Shown here: positions 48,045 through 58,547 of the stretch, piece by piece
How the letters are laid out: each line of letters starts with the position of its first letter
Numbering within the stretch: the first letter of the stretch is position 1
Assembly: GCA_013368325.1 (NCBI GenBank)
Contig: JAACJK010000121.1
Location: 62,001-126,000, forward strand
Source of the DNA: Ephemerocybe angulata
Lineage: Eukaryota > Basidiomycota > Agaricomycetes > Agaricales > Psathyrellaceae
Direction of reading: 5' to 3'
DNA length: 64,000 nucleotides
Notes under the pieces: generated by a model
What the model was told of the DNA's origin: nothing
Databases searched by the model: none
What the model saw: the letters and a program-made list of their open reading frames with translations, nothing else
Program-made: the position numbers and the translations under genes

Positions 48045-49253
48045 ATGTCACAACCTGCTTTTGATGCATACGCCACCCCTCCCTCTAATGCTCTTTATTC
48101 GGCCAAGTTCTTTCGGGCTCTCACCTTCGGGGAGACTGCTGACGTCGAAGCGGAATATCCTACCCTCGCCTCAGCTGGCTCTCTCCATTCCTGGGTGTTT
48201 GATAGGATGGTCCCGGACAGTGAACTTGCATCCAAAGTTCTCCCCGGCGAAGTTATTCCCTGCCTCGCCGATCTCGTACCCATCATGGCAAAATTGGAGG
48301 GTGCATTTGGTGACGGCTTTCGGTCGCTCGTGGCTGCTTTCTGTATTGATGGAGTTGAGCGTACCGTGGTGTACCATTTCAGAAAGGTACGCAAGCATCA
48401 CATTATTCTGTGTTTATTGTAACCCAATATTGACACTTGCGACACATAGATACGGCTCTTCATAAACGTCAACAACAACCTCAAGCCGGTCCAGTTGTCG
48501 AAGGCCCTTTTTGAGCATGTTGGCGATGCCGAACTTCTCTCTCCTGCCTTGAGACAGCGTCTTCGGAACATCCCCATCCATACCCCTATCTCTGGCTTCA
48601 CGACCGCCTCCTTTTCTCTGTGGGAGCTTGGTTATCTGCGGGGTGAGGAGTGGCTCGAGGAGGACGTCGTCAATGGGCTCTGCGAGCTCATGTACTTCCG
48701 CAACATAGTGGAGTCGGTCGCTCGTGGGGTTAACGAGTCTCGTGCAGTTATTCTGCCCACCTTGCTTTACAGTGAGGCCGTCTACCTCATGGGAGACTCC
48801 ACGGCGCTGAACTCGGAGGGCCCTTCCTCCTTCCCGTTGTCCCCCAACCTCGTTGCTGTCCGAGAGCGCATTCGCGCATCCCATCCCGAGTCGGTGTATC
48901 TTCTTATCTGCAACGGAAGTCACTACTCGGTGGCGACATACCGATCAGCTGATGGAGCCCTGGAGTACCGCGACTCGCTCGGGAACGCCCCTCCAGCAAC
49001 TATATACCCAATCTTCAGCACACTCCTAGAAGGCCTCGATCTTCCTATGCCTTCCTCCCCTCGTCAAATCAAAACAATTCCTGTCCCTCTCCAGCTTTCC
49101 GCGCATGGAAGCTGCGGAGTAGCCACTGTCAACTTCATCGAGCATGATCTGGATCCCACCGTCCCGCTTTGGACTGATATGACGTCGACCTACCACCGTG
49201 ACATCTACCTCCGCAACCTGGACCCTGGTTGTCTACCACCTCTCATCCTTTGA
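48045..49253 (+). CDS. Ulp1-like cysteine protease (C48 type) of the MULE
   Basis: Exons 48045-48386 and 48450-49253 (63-bp intron), 381 aa to the first stop. The catalytic pattern of Ulp1/SENP SUMO proteases is visible in the second half: His in CNGSHYSVATY, Asp in EYRDSLGN, Gln in VPLQLSAHGSCGV and the nucleophile Cys in the same GSCGVATVNFIEHD block. The frame ends RNLDPGCLPPLIL, but the adjacent frame reads LVVYHLSSFDNQS, which fits the expected end of the domain better. That frame then splices (intron 49264-49329) in phase into the transposase exons. The exon length to 49263 (814 bp) is one base more than a multiple of three, so a one-base insertion near 49226-49234 is likely. Ulp1-type enzymes remove or process SUMO-like modifiers. 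Confidence 0.75.
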
Positions 49254-49329
49254 TAACCAATCCGTGAGTTCGACCTCATTTTCAATTCCTTTCTGTTTCT
49301 TTTCTGACATACATCATTCGGAATCACAG

Positions 49330-52300
49330 AACTCTAAGCGTTGGAGTACAAGCGCGCGTCTCGAAAGTGTTCCGAATGGCAACTGCAAGTCCGTTGTCTC
49401 TGTTGGCCCACTTGGTTACAACGACTTCAACCTTCGCTACCCTTTGGTATGTTATCTTGTCCTTCTTATTTTGCATGTTCTTAGAGTATATCCTGGTTAG
49501 AGCGAGCATCCTATCTGGAATTTTGCAAAGGCCGTCGCGACTGAGCCATATGCAGAGCTTGTACGTGCAATCTTGACGATGCTTGCTTCATAAAAACTAA
49601 CACAGCCCTCTAGCGATTCTACCCTGGAGATGGATTGCGCCTTCCATCCGTGTCGCAGCCAAGGTCATGGCTCTCTGTTCCTCCTCCGAGCCCTGCTATG
49701 AAGGTCAAGCAAGAGCATCCCATATCACAGTCGGCTCCTTCGACACCTTCTGCCGCCCGCCCCTTCGCACCAAAGCCAACGTCTGAGCCGAAGCCCAAGC
49801 ATATCGACCACGGCATACCTGCGCCGGCTCTGATCAAGTCCGAATCAAAGCCCGAGGTTATCGACCACACGCCATCCTCGATCGAGTTCAAGCCAAAGTC
49901 CGAGGCTGCAGATCTCGACACACTCGCACCGCTCGTCCCACCCAAGGCCGAATCAACGACGATCCCTCTGACGGTCAAGCACGAAGTCATCGACCTCACT
50001 CTGTCTTCCCCGGTCAAGGTGTCGAAAAAGGAGGAGTCGGATATGCTAGGTGATTTCAGGAGGTGGAACAGCCACTATAAAGTCAACATGCAGGCGGATG
50101 CCTCTACCCATACGGTCCGAGTCGTCATTGACCTCTGCACTCCCACCCCGTCGCCGTCTCCACCGCCGCCTCCACCCTCTTCAAACGTGCCCCCGACTGT
50201 CATCGACCTCTCCACGCCGTCTCCACCTGCATCTCCTCACCTGCCTTCGCCGTCTTCAAACCCACACCCACCTCAGCGGCCGGAGCCACAGCACGACATC
50301 AAACCGTTGCCTTTGATTCAAATTGGCACGGTCTTTCAGAGTCTCGAGGAAGCCCGGGCGTCAATAGAGGGTGTGCAGGAGAAGCTTGGGTTTCGATGGC
50401 GCACTGCTCAGTCCAAGACCAGCGCGGGTGGAGCGAAGAGGAAGGTCACGTACAGGTGCCGTCAGTACTACCACCACACCCCTACACATTCGCCCTATAT
50501 CGACCCCGCCGAACATCGTGAATCGAAGACCGTCAAGTGCGGCTGCAATGCCAGGGTCAACGTCAACCGCATCTCAGGCACCTCCCTCTGGAACGTCACC
50601 CTCGTCGACTTCGAGCATAACCATGAACGCGAGCTTGCAGAGGGCGGTGTTGGCCCCCCACGGCCGACGGAGGACCAGAAGCAGATGATTTCACAGCTCG
50701 TCACCGCATCCCACACCAACTTCAATCGCAAGCAGCTTGGCACCATCCTGAACACCACACTTCCCACCCGCGCCCCCTTGGAGGCTCGTCAAATATCCAA
50801 CATCATGAACGCAGCCCAACGCGAAGCCCGGCGCGAGGTTGAGGCGCTTGGCGGCGACATTTCCAGCGTCCTGGCCAGTCTCCAGGAGAAGAAGAACGCC
50901 AATCCGAACTGGTCGTTCGATGTCCTTCTTGATGAAGATCAGCGACTCTCTGCCCTGTGGTGGTGCGACCCCGTTCAGGCCGAGCTTCTTCGGCGCTTCC
51001 CCGATCTCCTCCTCAACGACAACACCTATAACCGCAATCAATACGGCTACCCCCTCAACATTGGTATTGGCATCGACAACTTCGGGCATTCTCGCAACGT
51101 TTGGTACTGCTTCCAGGAGCTTGAAGATACCGAGACCCACAACTGGGTGCTACGGAAGCATCTAGAGAACGCCGGCCGTGCACCCGAGGTGTTCTTCTCC
51201 GACCGACACCAATCCCTCATCCGCTCTGTTGTCGTGACAATGCCGACGTCTCAGCACATATTCTGCCTCCACCATCTCGAAGGAAACATCACGACCAACC
51301 TTCGACCGGTTCTCGGGCCTCAGTGGGATCCATTCAAGGCAGAATTCTGGGTTGTTTACCGCTCTCCCTCACCTTCAGCATTTGACGTGGCGTGGAACGC
51401 ACTCATGGATCGCTACCCCCGTGCACGCGAGTATATGGCGGATGTCTATGAATGTCGGAGCCAATGGGGATGGGCGTGGCTGTCGACGATGTTTACAGCA
51501 GGAATCCGCACGAACGGGAGGGTGGAGTCGGAGAATAGGGTGAACAAGGAGCTTGGGGGGCCGAAAAAGTCACTGTTGCAAGTCTTCCGTGCTCTGTGTG
51601 AGCGAACGTCGCAGCAGACTGTGCAGGAGATGGCTGAAGTGAGACAGGTGTGTGTTTCTGATATTTTCATCTCTGCCTTCGTACTCCTTATTCTAACGTT
51701 CCCGGTCATACAGACGGCGCAGCGACAGAATGACCGACAGGTCGAGGGTGTCTTTCGCCCAGTTCTTGACCTCGCCCGTGCCCACGCAGGGCCGTTCGCT
51801 CTCCAAGTCATCTACAAGCAGATGCAAGCAAGCGTGTACTACCGCACAGAGGTTGTCCAGCTCCCACATGGCGCAAAGGCATGGGTAAGTCTGGTATCAA
51901 GCCTAAGCAAAGTAAATACTTACTGGCTTTATCCTAGGCTGGAACTATGCTGCCGTCGTCTAGCGAAAGGGGCTTTGAATGGGCAGGAGGCGAAGAGACA
52001 GTAAGTCACTATTTATCTCAAGCCCGTGTTGCGTGCTTATTTTATTTCAATAGAAGATGACAAACGACTTCAAGAACGACGCTGCACATATATCTATTAA
52101 CTGGCTGCTGGATCTCATTAACAGTAGGGGCTTGGTTGCGACCCATGTTCTCAAGATAACGCATCTCGCCACACATGTTTCCCACTATCTCGTTGTGCTC
52201 TCGAAGGATAGGTACATCTGTGATTGCACCATGGGACTAAATCTAGGTATCCCGTGTCGACACTATCTTCAGGCCTGGACAACCTTCAAAGGTCTGCCGT

Positions 52301-53041
52301 TTCATATTGGCCTGGTTCGCCGAAGGTGCGTTTGGCTTTAAACTCATGGAATATTCACTTACTAACCTAATTTCAAAGGTGGTACAAAGACCCTACCCTT
52401 GATACCGAGACGACGGCTTCCGTTGCATTTAGCCATGCTGGTGCAGCTCCGGCTGACAACACGAGTACTGTGACTCTCCCCACCGTCCTCCTCGCAAACC
52501 CCCTCGAGCGCTCGTCCATTCACACAATTCCCCCGCCCTCTACTCAGACCATCAACGCGCGTGAGGTCAATCATGAAGCTCAGGCTGTGCTTCGGCCCAT
52601 GTTGGAGTCTGTGCGCACCATTGGGGACCTGGACGACGTGTTAACAGATCTTCGAGCGTTAAAGTCAGTAATGATTCTTATAATTCCACGCTCATACCAT
52701 CCTAATGAGATCATCTTAGACGCGCACGCATCGAAGCTCAGAGTGAAGGTGGAGTCAGAGATCCCCCGGTGCTCAATCCAAAGGGACGACCTCGAGTGGC
52801 GCGGATTACCGGGCGCGTAGAAGGAGGTAAACCGAGAGGCGGTGGACCCCCTCCAACGCCAGGGCGCGTTTCTCGAAACGCAGCTGCAGAGCAGCAGTCG
52901 GATGCCCCGCAGGCGCCCTTGGACGCCCAAACCCAGCAACAGCCGGCGCCAGCCACTGGTGGCACTCAACGGCGATGTGGATTGTGCCGGGAGGTTGGCC
53001 ATAATCGCAACGGGTGCCCCTTTAAAGGGAACCTTGCCTAG
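49330..53041 (+). CDS. MULE transposase with FAR1-type zinc finger, SWIM finger, AT-hook and CCHC knuckle
   Basis: Exons 49330-49446, 49501-49560, 49614-51647, 51714-51884, 51938-52000, 52054-52325, 52379-52663 and 52720-53041 all join in phase. The first Met inside is at 49635. Order of domains: Pro/Ser-rich linker with VIDL-type motifs; a WRKY-GCM1/FAR1-like finger (YRCRQYY, VKCGCNARV, EHNHE); the MULE catalytic core with LNDNTYNRNQYGYPL (Asp1), EVFFSDRHQSLI (Asp2) and GRVESENRVNKELGG (Glu); a SWIM finger (YICDCTMGLNLGIPCRHYL); an AT-hook-like KGRPRV; and a terminal zinc knuckle (CGLCREVGHNRNGCPF). All expected DDE residues are present. It binds and moves the surrounding element. It probably began as the C-terminal part of a fusion with the protease upstream. 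Confidence 0.88.
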
Positions 53042-53146
53042 GCACTGGTGACTGCATTGCATTGGAAAGTGTATGGTACTGTACGCTATATAGTCAACAA
53101 GATATCTATTTGTGTTCTGTGAATGTTCTGTGTCTCCCTAAGCCCT

Positions 53147-54875
53147 TCAAGAATCCTGAGTATCAGTTAGAGGCATCGCAACGGACTTGCCGGTGAGCTC
53201 GTCCAGTGTACTGATGAGCTCCAAAGATTTTTCCCAGCGTGCCTCCTTCTCCTTCATCTTCTCTCGCCAGAGCTTTTTGCTCTTCTTGCGCAGTGCCGCC
53301 TCCGTTCGGAAACCATTGTCGACATAACGGATGAGGCCACCGGGCACAAACTGTGTAATAGAGAGTCGAGTTTCATTCACTCCAACTGGCGTGTTGCCAT
53401 GGGTGAAGAGGGCGGACGGGATGTAGATAGTGGATCCAGCTGGAAAGCGAATGTGCACATTGAGCTCTTTAATGATAAGGTGCCCGCCCTTCTCTGCATT
53501 AAACGTCCCAAGGGCTTGAATAGCACAGAACGTATGCGGCGCATTCCCAGAGTCCTTGTGCATCTTGCACGCTACCCGAGGACCGAAGTTAAATGCCGCA
53601 CACGGATAGACGCTCGCAGCCCAGTTTTTCTTCGCCTTCAACGACGGGTTATGATCGTAAAGGGCACGAAGCTTTTTGTCGACATCCTCGTAAACACGGG
53701 GAAACCAAAGTTTGAAGGTGGCTGATACAGCAGTTAATACTATGAAGTTACGCATTGCTGAAGAAGTGCATACCGTCTGCAAATGCAGTGACCCTCGTTA
53801 TATCGTCGCCCATTTACCATCTTTCCTGGAGCTTTCGCACCACCTCCATAGTAAATCCCGACATTAAGCGCTGCACTGTTAGACGATCGGTAATGCTCGA
53901 GCTCCTCGGCTGTGAATCCAGCCTTTTCCCGTGCTTCGAGAATCACCTCTGCAGCCTTTACGATCGACTCCATGTAGCCTGGTATGTTGGAACCTCCTGC
54001 GAGGACAACCAAAATCTTCTTAGTCCGCCTCTCTACATATACCTCTGGAGTCCTAGTTATGCGTTAGAGATGCCACAAGTAGTCACTGAGGAATTCGCAC
54101 GTACTTTCCATCCCAGGGCACCTCGACCGAACCCGCCGCCTCCAAAGCCTCGAGAGAGCAGTCTTCTGCTCCCAGCTCCACACGTACGTCCTTCGCAACC
54201 TTTTGACCATGATACCCACAGGACGTTGTGGGAAGGTTGACGTATCGAATAATGGGTTCGAGGGAGGGCCCGGGCTTGTCTGGGATGTACTTCTCCTTGA
54301 CCTTTTCTCTAGGCTCAGGCCGGCCCTTTTCCTCCTTATCGTGCTTGCGCTTTGCAGCACGACGGCTATGGTTACGCTTAGCGTTCTATGAGTATTCATT
54401 TCATTAGAAACTGCTGTCAAGGGTGACGCGTGAGTTGTTTTCTACATACCTTGCCTTTACTGCTCGTTGCCTCGTGTGATTCCAGTTTAGGCGCTGGTTG
54501 AGGCGCCCGGTCCTCATCAATTTCCATTGAGAGGCCAGACTTGTTGGACCGTCCCTTCAATATCTCTACCTTGTCATCGCTCCAAGAGTCCCAGTCGCTA
54601 TTGTCTACGTCTTCTTCGTCAGTGCCTGGCGCCGAGCGCTTCCTTCCTCGGGTGTCTTCGATATGTTCGTCACAATCTAGTGCACAAGCCGCTTGATATA
54701 GTTTCGAAAAGTCGAATGAGTCGGGGGCGGTATGAACGGTGACTGGGCCGCTGGAGGTAATGCCCCTGTGGGCTGTAAGGATGCAGCAGTACGAGGGTAA
54801 CGGTGCTAAACATACCTGCGGCTGCTCGGCACAACCGTATCCTCCATTTACCCTCTGTGAGTTATAAGGTTGCAC
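53147..54875 (-). CDS. TET/JBP-family 2-oxoglutarate/Fe(II) dioxygenase inside the MULE (~523 aa)
   Basis: Exons 54875-54450, 54385-54105, 54052-53818 and 53776-53147 join in phase to 523 codons. The double-stranded beta-helix is in the last exon: AAFNFGPRVACKMHKDSGN with the metal-binding His-x-Asp, FCAIQALGTFNAEKGGHLII, the distal His in SALFTHGNTPVG, and the Arg expected to bind 2-oxoglutarate in NETRLSITQF, then GGLIRYVDNGFRTE. This is the layout of the Agaricomycete TET/JBP family, whose relatives oxidise 5-methylcytosine (TET) or thymine (JBP) in DNA. The N-terminal half has an acidic, then Lys-rich disordered stretch (NSDWDSWSDDKVE; NHSRRAAKRKHDKEEK). The start of exon 1 is uncertain; an upstream intron near 54800 is possible. 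Tail-to-tail with the transposase, 106 bp apart. Confidence 0.82.
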
Positions 54876-55794
54876 AGGTGAGCTGCGCTGGCGGAAAAAT
54901 GTGCCGTATGTACTTGCCTAATTTTTGGTGGGTGGGACGTGCGGCGTAATGGACTCGGATGCCGGGCCTACCAAGATGAACGGTCTGTGAGTTCATTGCG
55001 CCAGGGTTTGCTCATAAGGCTACTTTCAATACTCACAGATAGATGTGGGTCGGTGGGCAGCCCAGTTTTCACGGGCCCGGGTCTGCTGATGAGCTGGCAG
55101 AATAACACAGAGGTTTTGCTGAGACAACTTAAGTGGCTCGTTCTCGCAGGAATAGACGCCCTTCAATGTATAAAGCCCTCAGCAACGGCCCCTGGTGAGA
55201 GGCCCGGATGCGTTGAGCCTACACAATCTGGGGTAGTTTCGATGTTGTGGGAATGCGGGCGCGCCAGAATGACGAGTCAGCAATCGAAAAAAAAAACATT
55301 GCGCTGCAGCGGGCCCTTATGTCCGTCACCGCACCGCGAGAGCCGCGTAACGTTGCGTCTATTTGTACCATTGCACTTCAAGTTGTACGGTACGTACCTA
55401 CGAGGCGAGAGCTATGCTCAGCGGCCAAAATAAAATGTTAACTCCCGAGGGGAGCAGAGAGTAGAACCTTGGAGAGGCCACACGGTATAAATACTTGAAC
55501 ATACAGATACAATAGCAACTAGATAGGTAGCATTAGAAATAGGAATTGAAGTAAGGCATATAGCCTCTGCACTTAATTTGTGTTTAAAGGTCTTCATCTC
55601 TCCGAGCCTTTGCTGAGGGCATCGATCTTTCCGAAAAGCATTGGTGGCCACAATTGGGCCACAACTTGGTGGCCTTGTTGGTGGCGGCCAGTGTGCCTGA
55701 CCACGCCGAGTGCCATCACCACCAACTCCGGAAGAGAGGCCGTGGTCGGATCAAGGGCGGTGTGCGTGAACAGGGTTTCCATACTGGCGTCGCG
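54876..55794. other. Right non-coding part of the MULE
   Basis: No conserved coding frame. Repeated TTGGTGGCC/GGCCAC motifs occur at 55640-55690 in both orientations, and a TATAAAT at 55486. It presumably contains the upstream region of the dioxygenase gene and subterminal sequence. Confidence 0.45.
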
Positions 55795-55825
55795 CAGACG
55801 GGGTTTCTGAATAGAATAATCCGTG
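55795..55825 (-). repeat. Right terminal inverted repeat of the MULE
   Basis: On the minus strand it reads CACGGATTATTCTATTCAG and ends GAAACCCCGTCTG; pairs with 47473-47503. Confidence 0.75.
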
Positions 55826-55833
55826 CTTCACGG
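55823..55833 (+). repeat. 11-bp direct repeat at right end of MULE
   Basis: GTGCTTCACGG, identical to 47467-47477. Confidence 0.65.
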
Positions 55834-56535
55834 TGGACTTCACTTCACCTTGATGGGGGGCTGTGTTTTTTGAATCAAGGGAAAACGAAGTGTGATGGTC
55901 AGGCATCCAAATAGAGTAGCTTATTCTCATATGCTTCCCTCACCACGACGCCGATTAGCACGTTTTCTCATTAGTCGAACGCGTCTCCCGCCCATATATA
56001 ATCTTCGAGTCCTTGGCCCGCCCTCCATCCCCTTAGTGATCCCTCTGAGTAAGGCGGAAATGCTCCGCTTTCCGGGTCTTACACCCACAGACCCTGCACT
56101 GGCAGGATCCGGTCGGCAGAGACCGCTGAGCAGAGAGCACATTTAAGTCTGCGTAGCTCTGAGAGTCCCGGCACAGACCCTCCCTCGACGCGATATATCC
56201 CTTTCTTTCGCTCTGGCTCGCGTCTATGACTCTATCTCCCCAGATAGGGGATTGGATTGGTTTTCATGACCTATCTATGCCCCAGCACGCCCTCAACCTC
56301 TCGCCGTCCTTACACCAATGAGAACTCGCCGGCCGTCTCTCAGCAGCCTGCATATCTGCACGACCAGGCATACAGACCTCATATACACGTCTAATACCCT
56401 TTCTTGCCCTTCGCGATTGGTCTCACCCTCAATGCCGCCCATGCAGCCGTATGCGAAGCTGATGAGCGGCCATCGTGAGACTCTGATTGACCTTGATTCA
56501 CTTTTGATTCAGTTTCGTGAAGTGTTGACTTCACT
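55834..56535. other. Intergenic, no gene seen; GAAGT-type short repeats
   Basis: Bordered by ACTTCACTTCACC runs at both sides (55838 and 56528). No gene is recognised between them. Confidence 0.4.
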
Positions 56536-57744
56536 TCACTTCACTTCACCTTGGCTCAACACTACTCCCCATTTGTGCTCCCGACCGCTATTGTTGCTAA
56601 ACAGCCGGCCAATTCTTTGTATATCGGACGATATCCTGTTCCCTGAAACTCGTTCTCGGAGACCCTCTCTCTCCACTTCAGCGATGTCAAGCAGTAGACA
56701 GAGGGTGATGGTGCGAATCGTGTTTGTTGTGCTCGCCGGAATGGAAGAGAGGAAGGAGAGAGTCCAGGGTATGTCGCTCCAAGCGTCGTCGCTGTACTCT
56801 GATATGAGGATGGTAAGCTTCAGGGTTGCGAGCGACCTAGAGTGCGAGACATCTAGAGGGACTTGGATCCCTTCTGGATGAGCTGCAACCCAACCTCGCA
56901 GTTAGCAATTGTTCTATGGGTGGTGTTTGATATCAGTAGACCTACTTTTACTCGGCTGGAACTCAAAGGCTTCGAGAGAATCTTGGGATAATGACAGGAG
57001 CTCGGAGACCCAGGTGTTATCATCTGGCTGTAAGGCTTCGACAGACAGGCGCTTCAAAGCGTGTAGCTGAATGCCGATTGCTTTCAAGTAGACTTCATCT
57101 GGCCTGTTTGGATGACTGATATCGATGTCCTGAGATATGTGAAGCGTTTCCAGCGCGATAGTTCGCGAAGAATTTGGCGAGAACTCTATTTCGTCCTCTA
57201 TGGCTTCGATAGAGCTTAGATGCTTCAGTTTGGAACCGCATGCGCCTACTAACAAGGCGAACGGGACATGTTGGATCGAGAGCGCATCCAGGGAACTAGA
57301 TTGGCAGATCTTCACTATCGCCCCCTTCGTTTCAGCGAAGATATCCCTCCATGAACCACAGGAAAAGTTACGGTGGAAAGTAAAGGAGACGATTTGGTCG
57401 GAAAATCGTCTTCCCAGGGCCTTGGGGAGTGCGATGTCGTCCTTGAGCCAGGTACAATAAGCGACCCCGGAATTTAATTCGGTTATGGTGAGCTGCGTCG
57501 TGTATCGTGCCAGGTGAGGGGAAGCTTCCAAGAGTTCGAGAAGTCTCTTCCCTGGAGGCTTGCAGTGCGTATCCGGCGGGGGGCCTGCGAGGATTATGTG
57601 ATTGAAGATTATACGCTGGGTAGGTTGCAGAAAACACGATGATGTCAAGCTGAGAGCTTTCAGCAGCTTCTCGTCGTCCTTCGTATTGAGGAATGAGGGT
57701 ATTGAGGAGAGAAGCTCCAGAGGAAGGCGCGGGCCTGGCGACAT
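56536..57744 (-). CDS. F-box-like/LRR-like protein, family 1, third member (381 aa, short C-terminus)
   Basis: Exons 57744-56946 and 56882-56536 join over a 63-bp intron (GTAGGT start, GCTAACTG branch, TTGCAG end) to 381 codons. It opens MSPGPRLPLELLSSIPSFLN, then LSLTSSCFLQPTQRIIFNHI and RLLELLEASPHLARYTTQLT, as in the members at 38671 and 45082. The second exon carries DIPWTLSFLSSIPASTTNTI and IQRIGRLF, but it ends shortly after HKWGVV at a pentanucleotide repeat (GAAGT x4, 56520-56548), so the last ~50 residues of the family are missing. A start at 57798 would add 18 residues that the family lacks. Confidence 0.65.
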
Positions 57745-58242
57745 GATTGTAGTAATCGACTCCCAACTGGTGTCAATCACATTTCGAGGACCACACATGC
57801 AATTTAAAGGTTTGATAATGTATGGCCATGATTAGATTACGAGCTCATGCAATACATATGCGCTCGCCATTCTGGACCCAGTCGTAACATGTAAATAGTG
57901 GAAGCCATTCGACATACTTGAAAGCATCAGAAGACGAATGTCTTCGAGAAGAATCGACGGTGTTAAGGAGGGTAGTAACGCACCAATCGACGTTGGGAGC
58001 AGACCGAAGGATTCGAGCCTCGCCAAGGCGTTCCGTTCAGCCAACCGAATCTTGCTTCAAGGGTCCACAAGAAAGGCAAGTACCCAAGCGAGAATGATGT
58101 AGGAGCAAGCAGTCTGGAACGATCTCGCCAGTTGGCCGAGCACGGTTTCGAACGCCCAAGAGGGCGAAGGTGCCATGGGTATTGAAAATTGAGCAAGTGG
58201 TTCAGTGTCTTGAGGAAGTCCTGACGCACGGTGTCCCGGTGT

Positions 58243-58503
58243 CTAGTAGCTCAAGGAGGGTTTTTCCTCGAAGGCATCCTGTAGAGCGTTGAGTTGGTCC
58301 CGGAGCTGAGAATTTGAGAAAATCGCGTCGTCAACGAGGAGAGTTCGGCCTAGTTCGGCATGGATGAAGGAATCATGTATATCTCTCTCTTTCAGTGCCT
58401 TTTTCATGAGAAGCGAAGGAAAGTAAAATATCAAGATGTGCCAAGGTTCCGTGAAGGGTGGTGGTTCGAGTTGAAGAACGCCAGTGATGCTAGTGATGGC
58501 CAA
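58243..58503 (-). CDS. Short hypothetical frame (86 aa) head to head with SEH1
   Basis: Starts MAITSITGVLQLEPPPFTEP, ends FEEKPSLSY, no family recognised. The start codon lies only 45 bp from that of SEH1 on the other strand. It could be an exon of a decayed gene that also includes minus-strand text down to 57963, or chance. Confidence 0.2.
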   Translation of the reverse strand: MAITSITGVLQLEPPPFTEPWHILIFYFPSLLMKKALKERDIHDSFIHAELGRTLLVDDAIFSNSQLRDQLNALQDAFEEKPSLSY

Positions 58504-58547
58504 CGCTCGCGCGGCGCGGTTGTGATCCCCCTTTGTCGTTGACCACG

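Larger units (their letters stand above)
47473..55825. mobile_element. Mutator-like element (MULE) with Ulp1 protease, transposase and TET/JBP gene (~8.35 kb)
   Basis: Ends form a 31-bp imperfect inverted repeat (47473-47503 against 55795-55825, 27 of 31 matching without gaps, sharing CACGGA, ATTCTATT and GAAACCCCGTCTG). Both ends carry the same 11-bp direct repeat. Inside lie, left to right, about 0.55 kb of non-coding DNA ending in a TATAAAT (47962), the Ulp1-like protease and the MULE transposase on the plus strand, a TET/JBP-type dioxygenase on the minus strand, and about 0.95 kb of non-coding DNA. Everything between the repeats would move as one unit. The left end also holds a hairpin (GAAACCCCGTCT against AGACCGGGGTTTC, 47491-47525). 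Activity is unknown. Confidence 0.8.

Noticed and set aside
54939..55433. 165-codon plus-strand frame at the right of the MULE
   Set aside because: No recognisable family, atypical composition, overlaps the presumed upstream region of the dioxygenase gene.
47473..55825. Reading the element as a Zisupton/KDZ transposon because of the Ulp1, SWIM and TET/JBP domains
   Set aside because: The catalytic core (DNTYNRNQYG, SDRHQSLI, ESENRVNKEL) and the WRKY-GCM1-like finger are those of the MULE superfamily.
56318..56881. 188-codon plus-strand frame
   Set aside because: It lies opposite the second exon of the family-1 gene, which has clear relatives and an in-phase intron.
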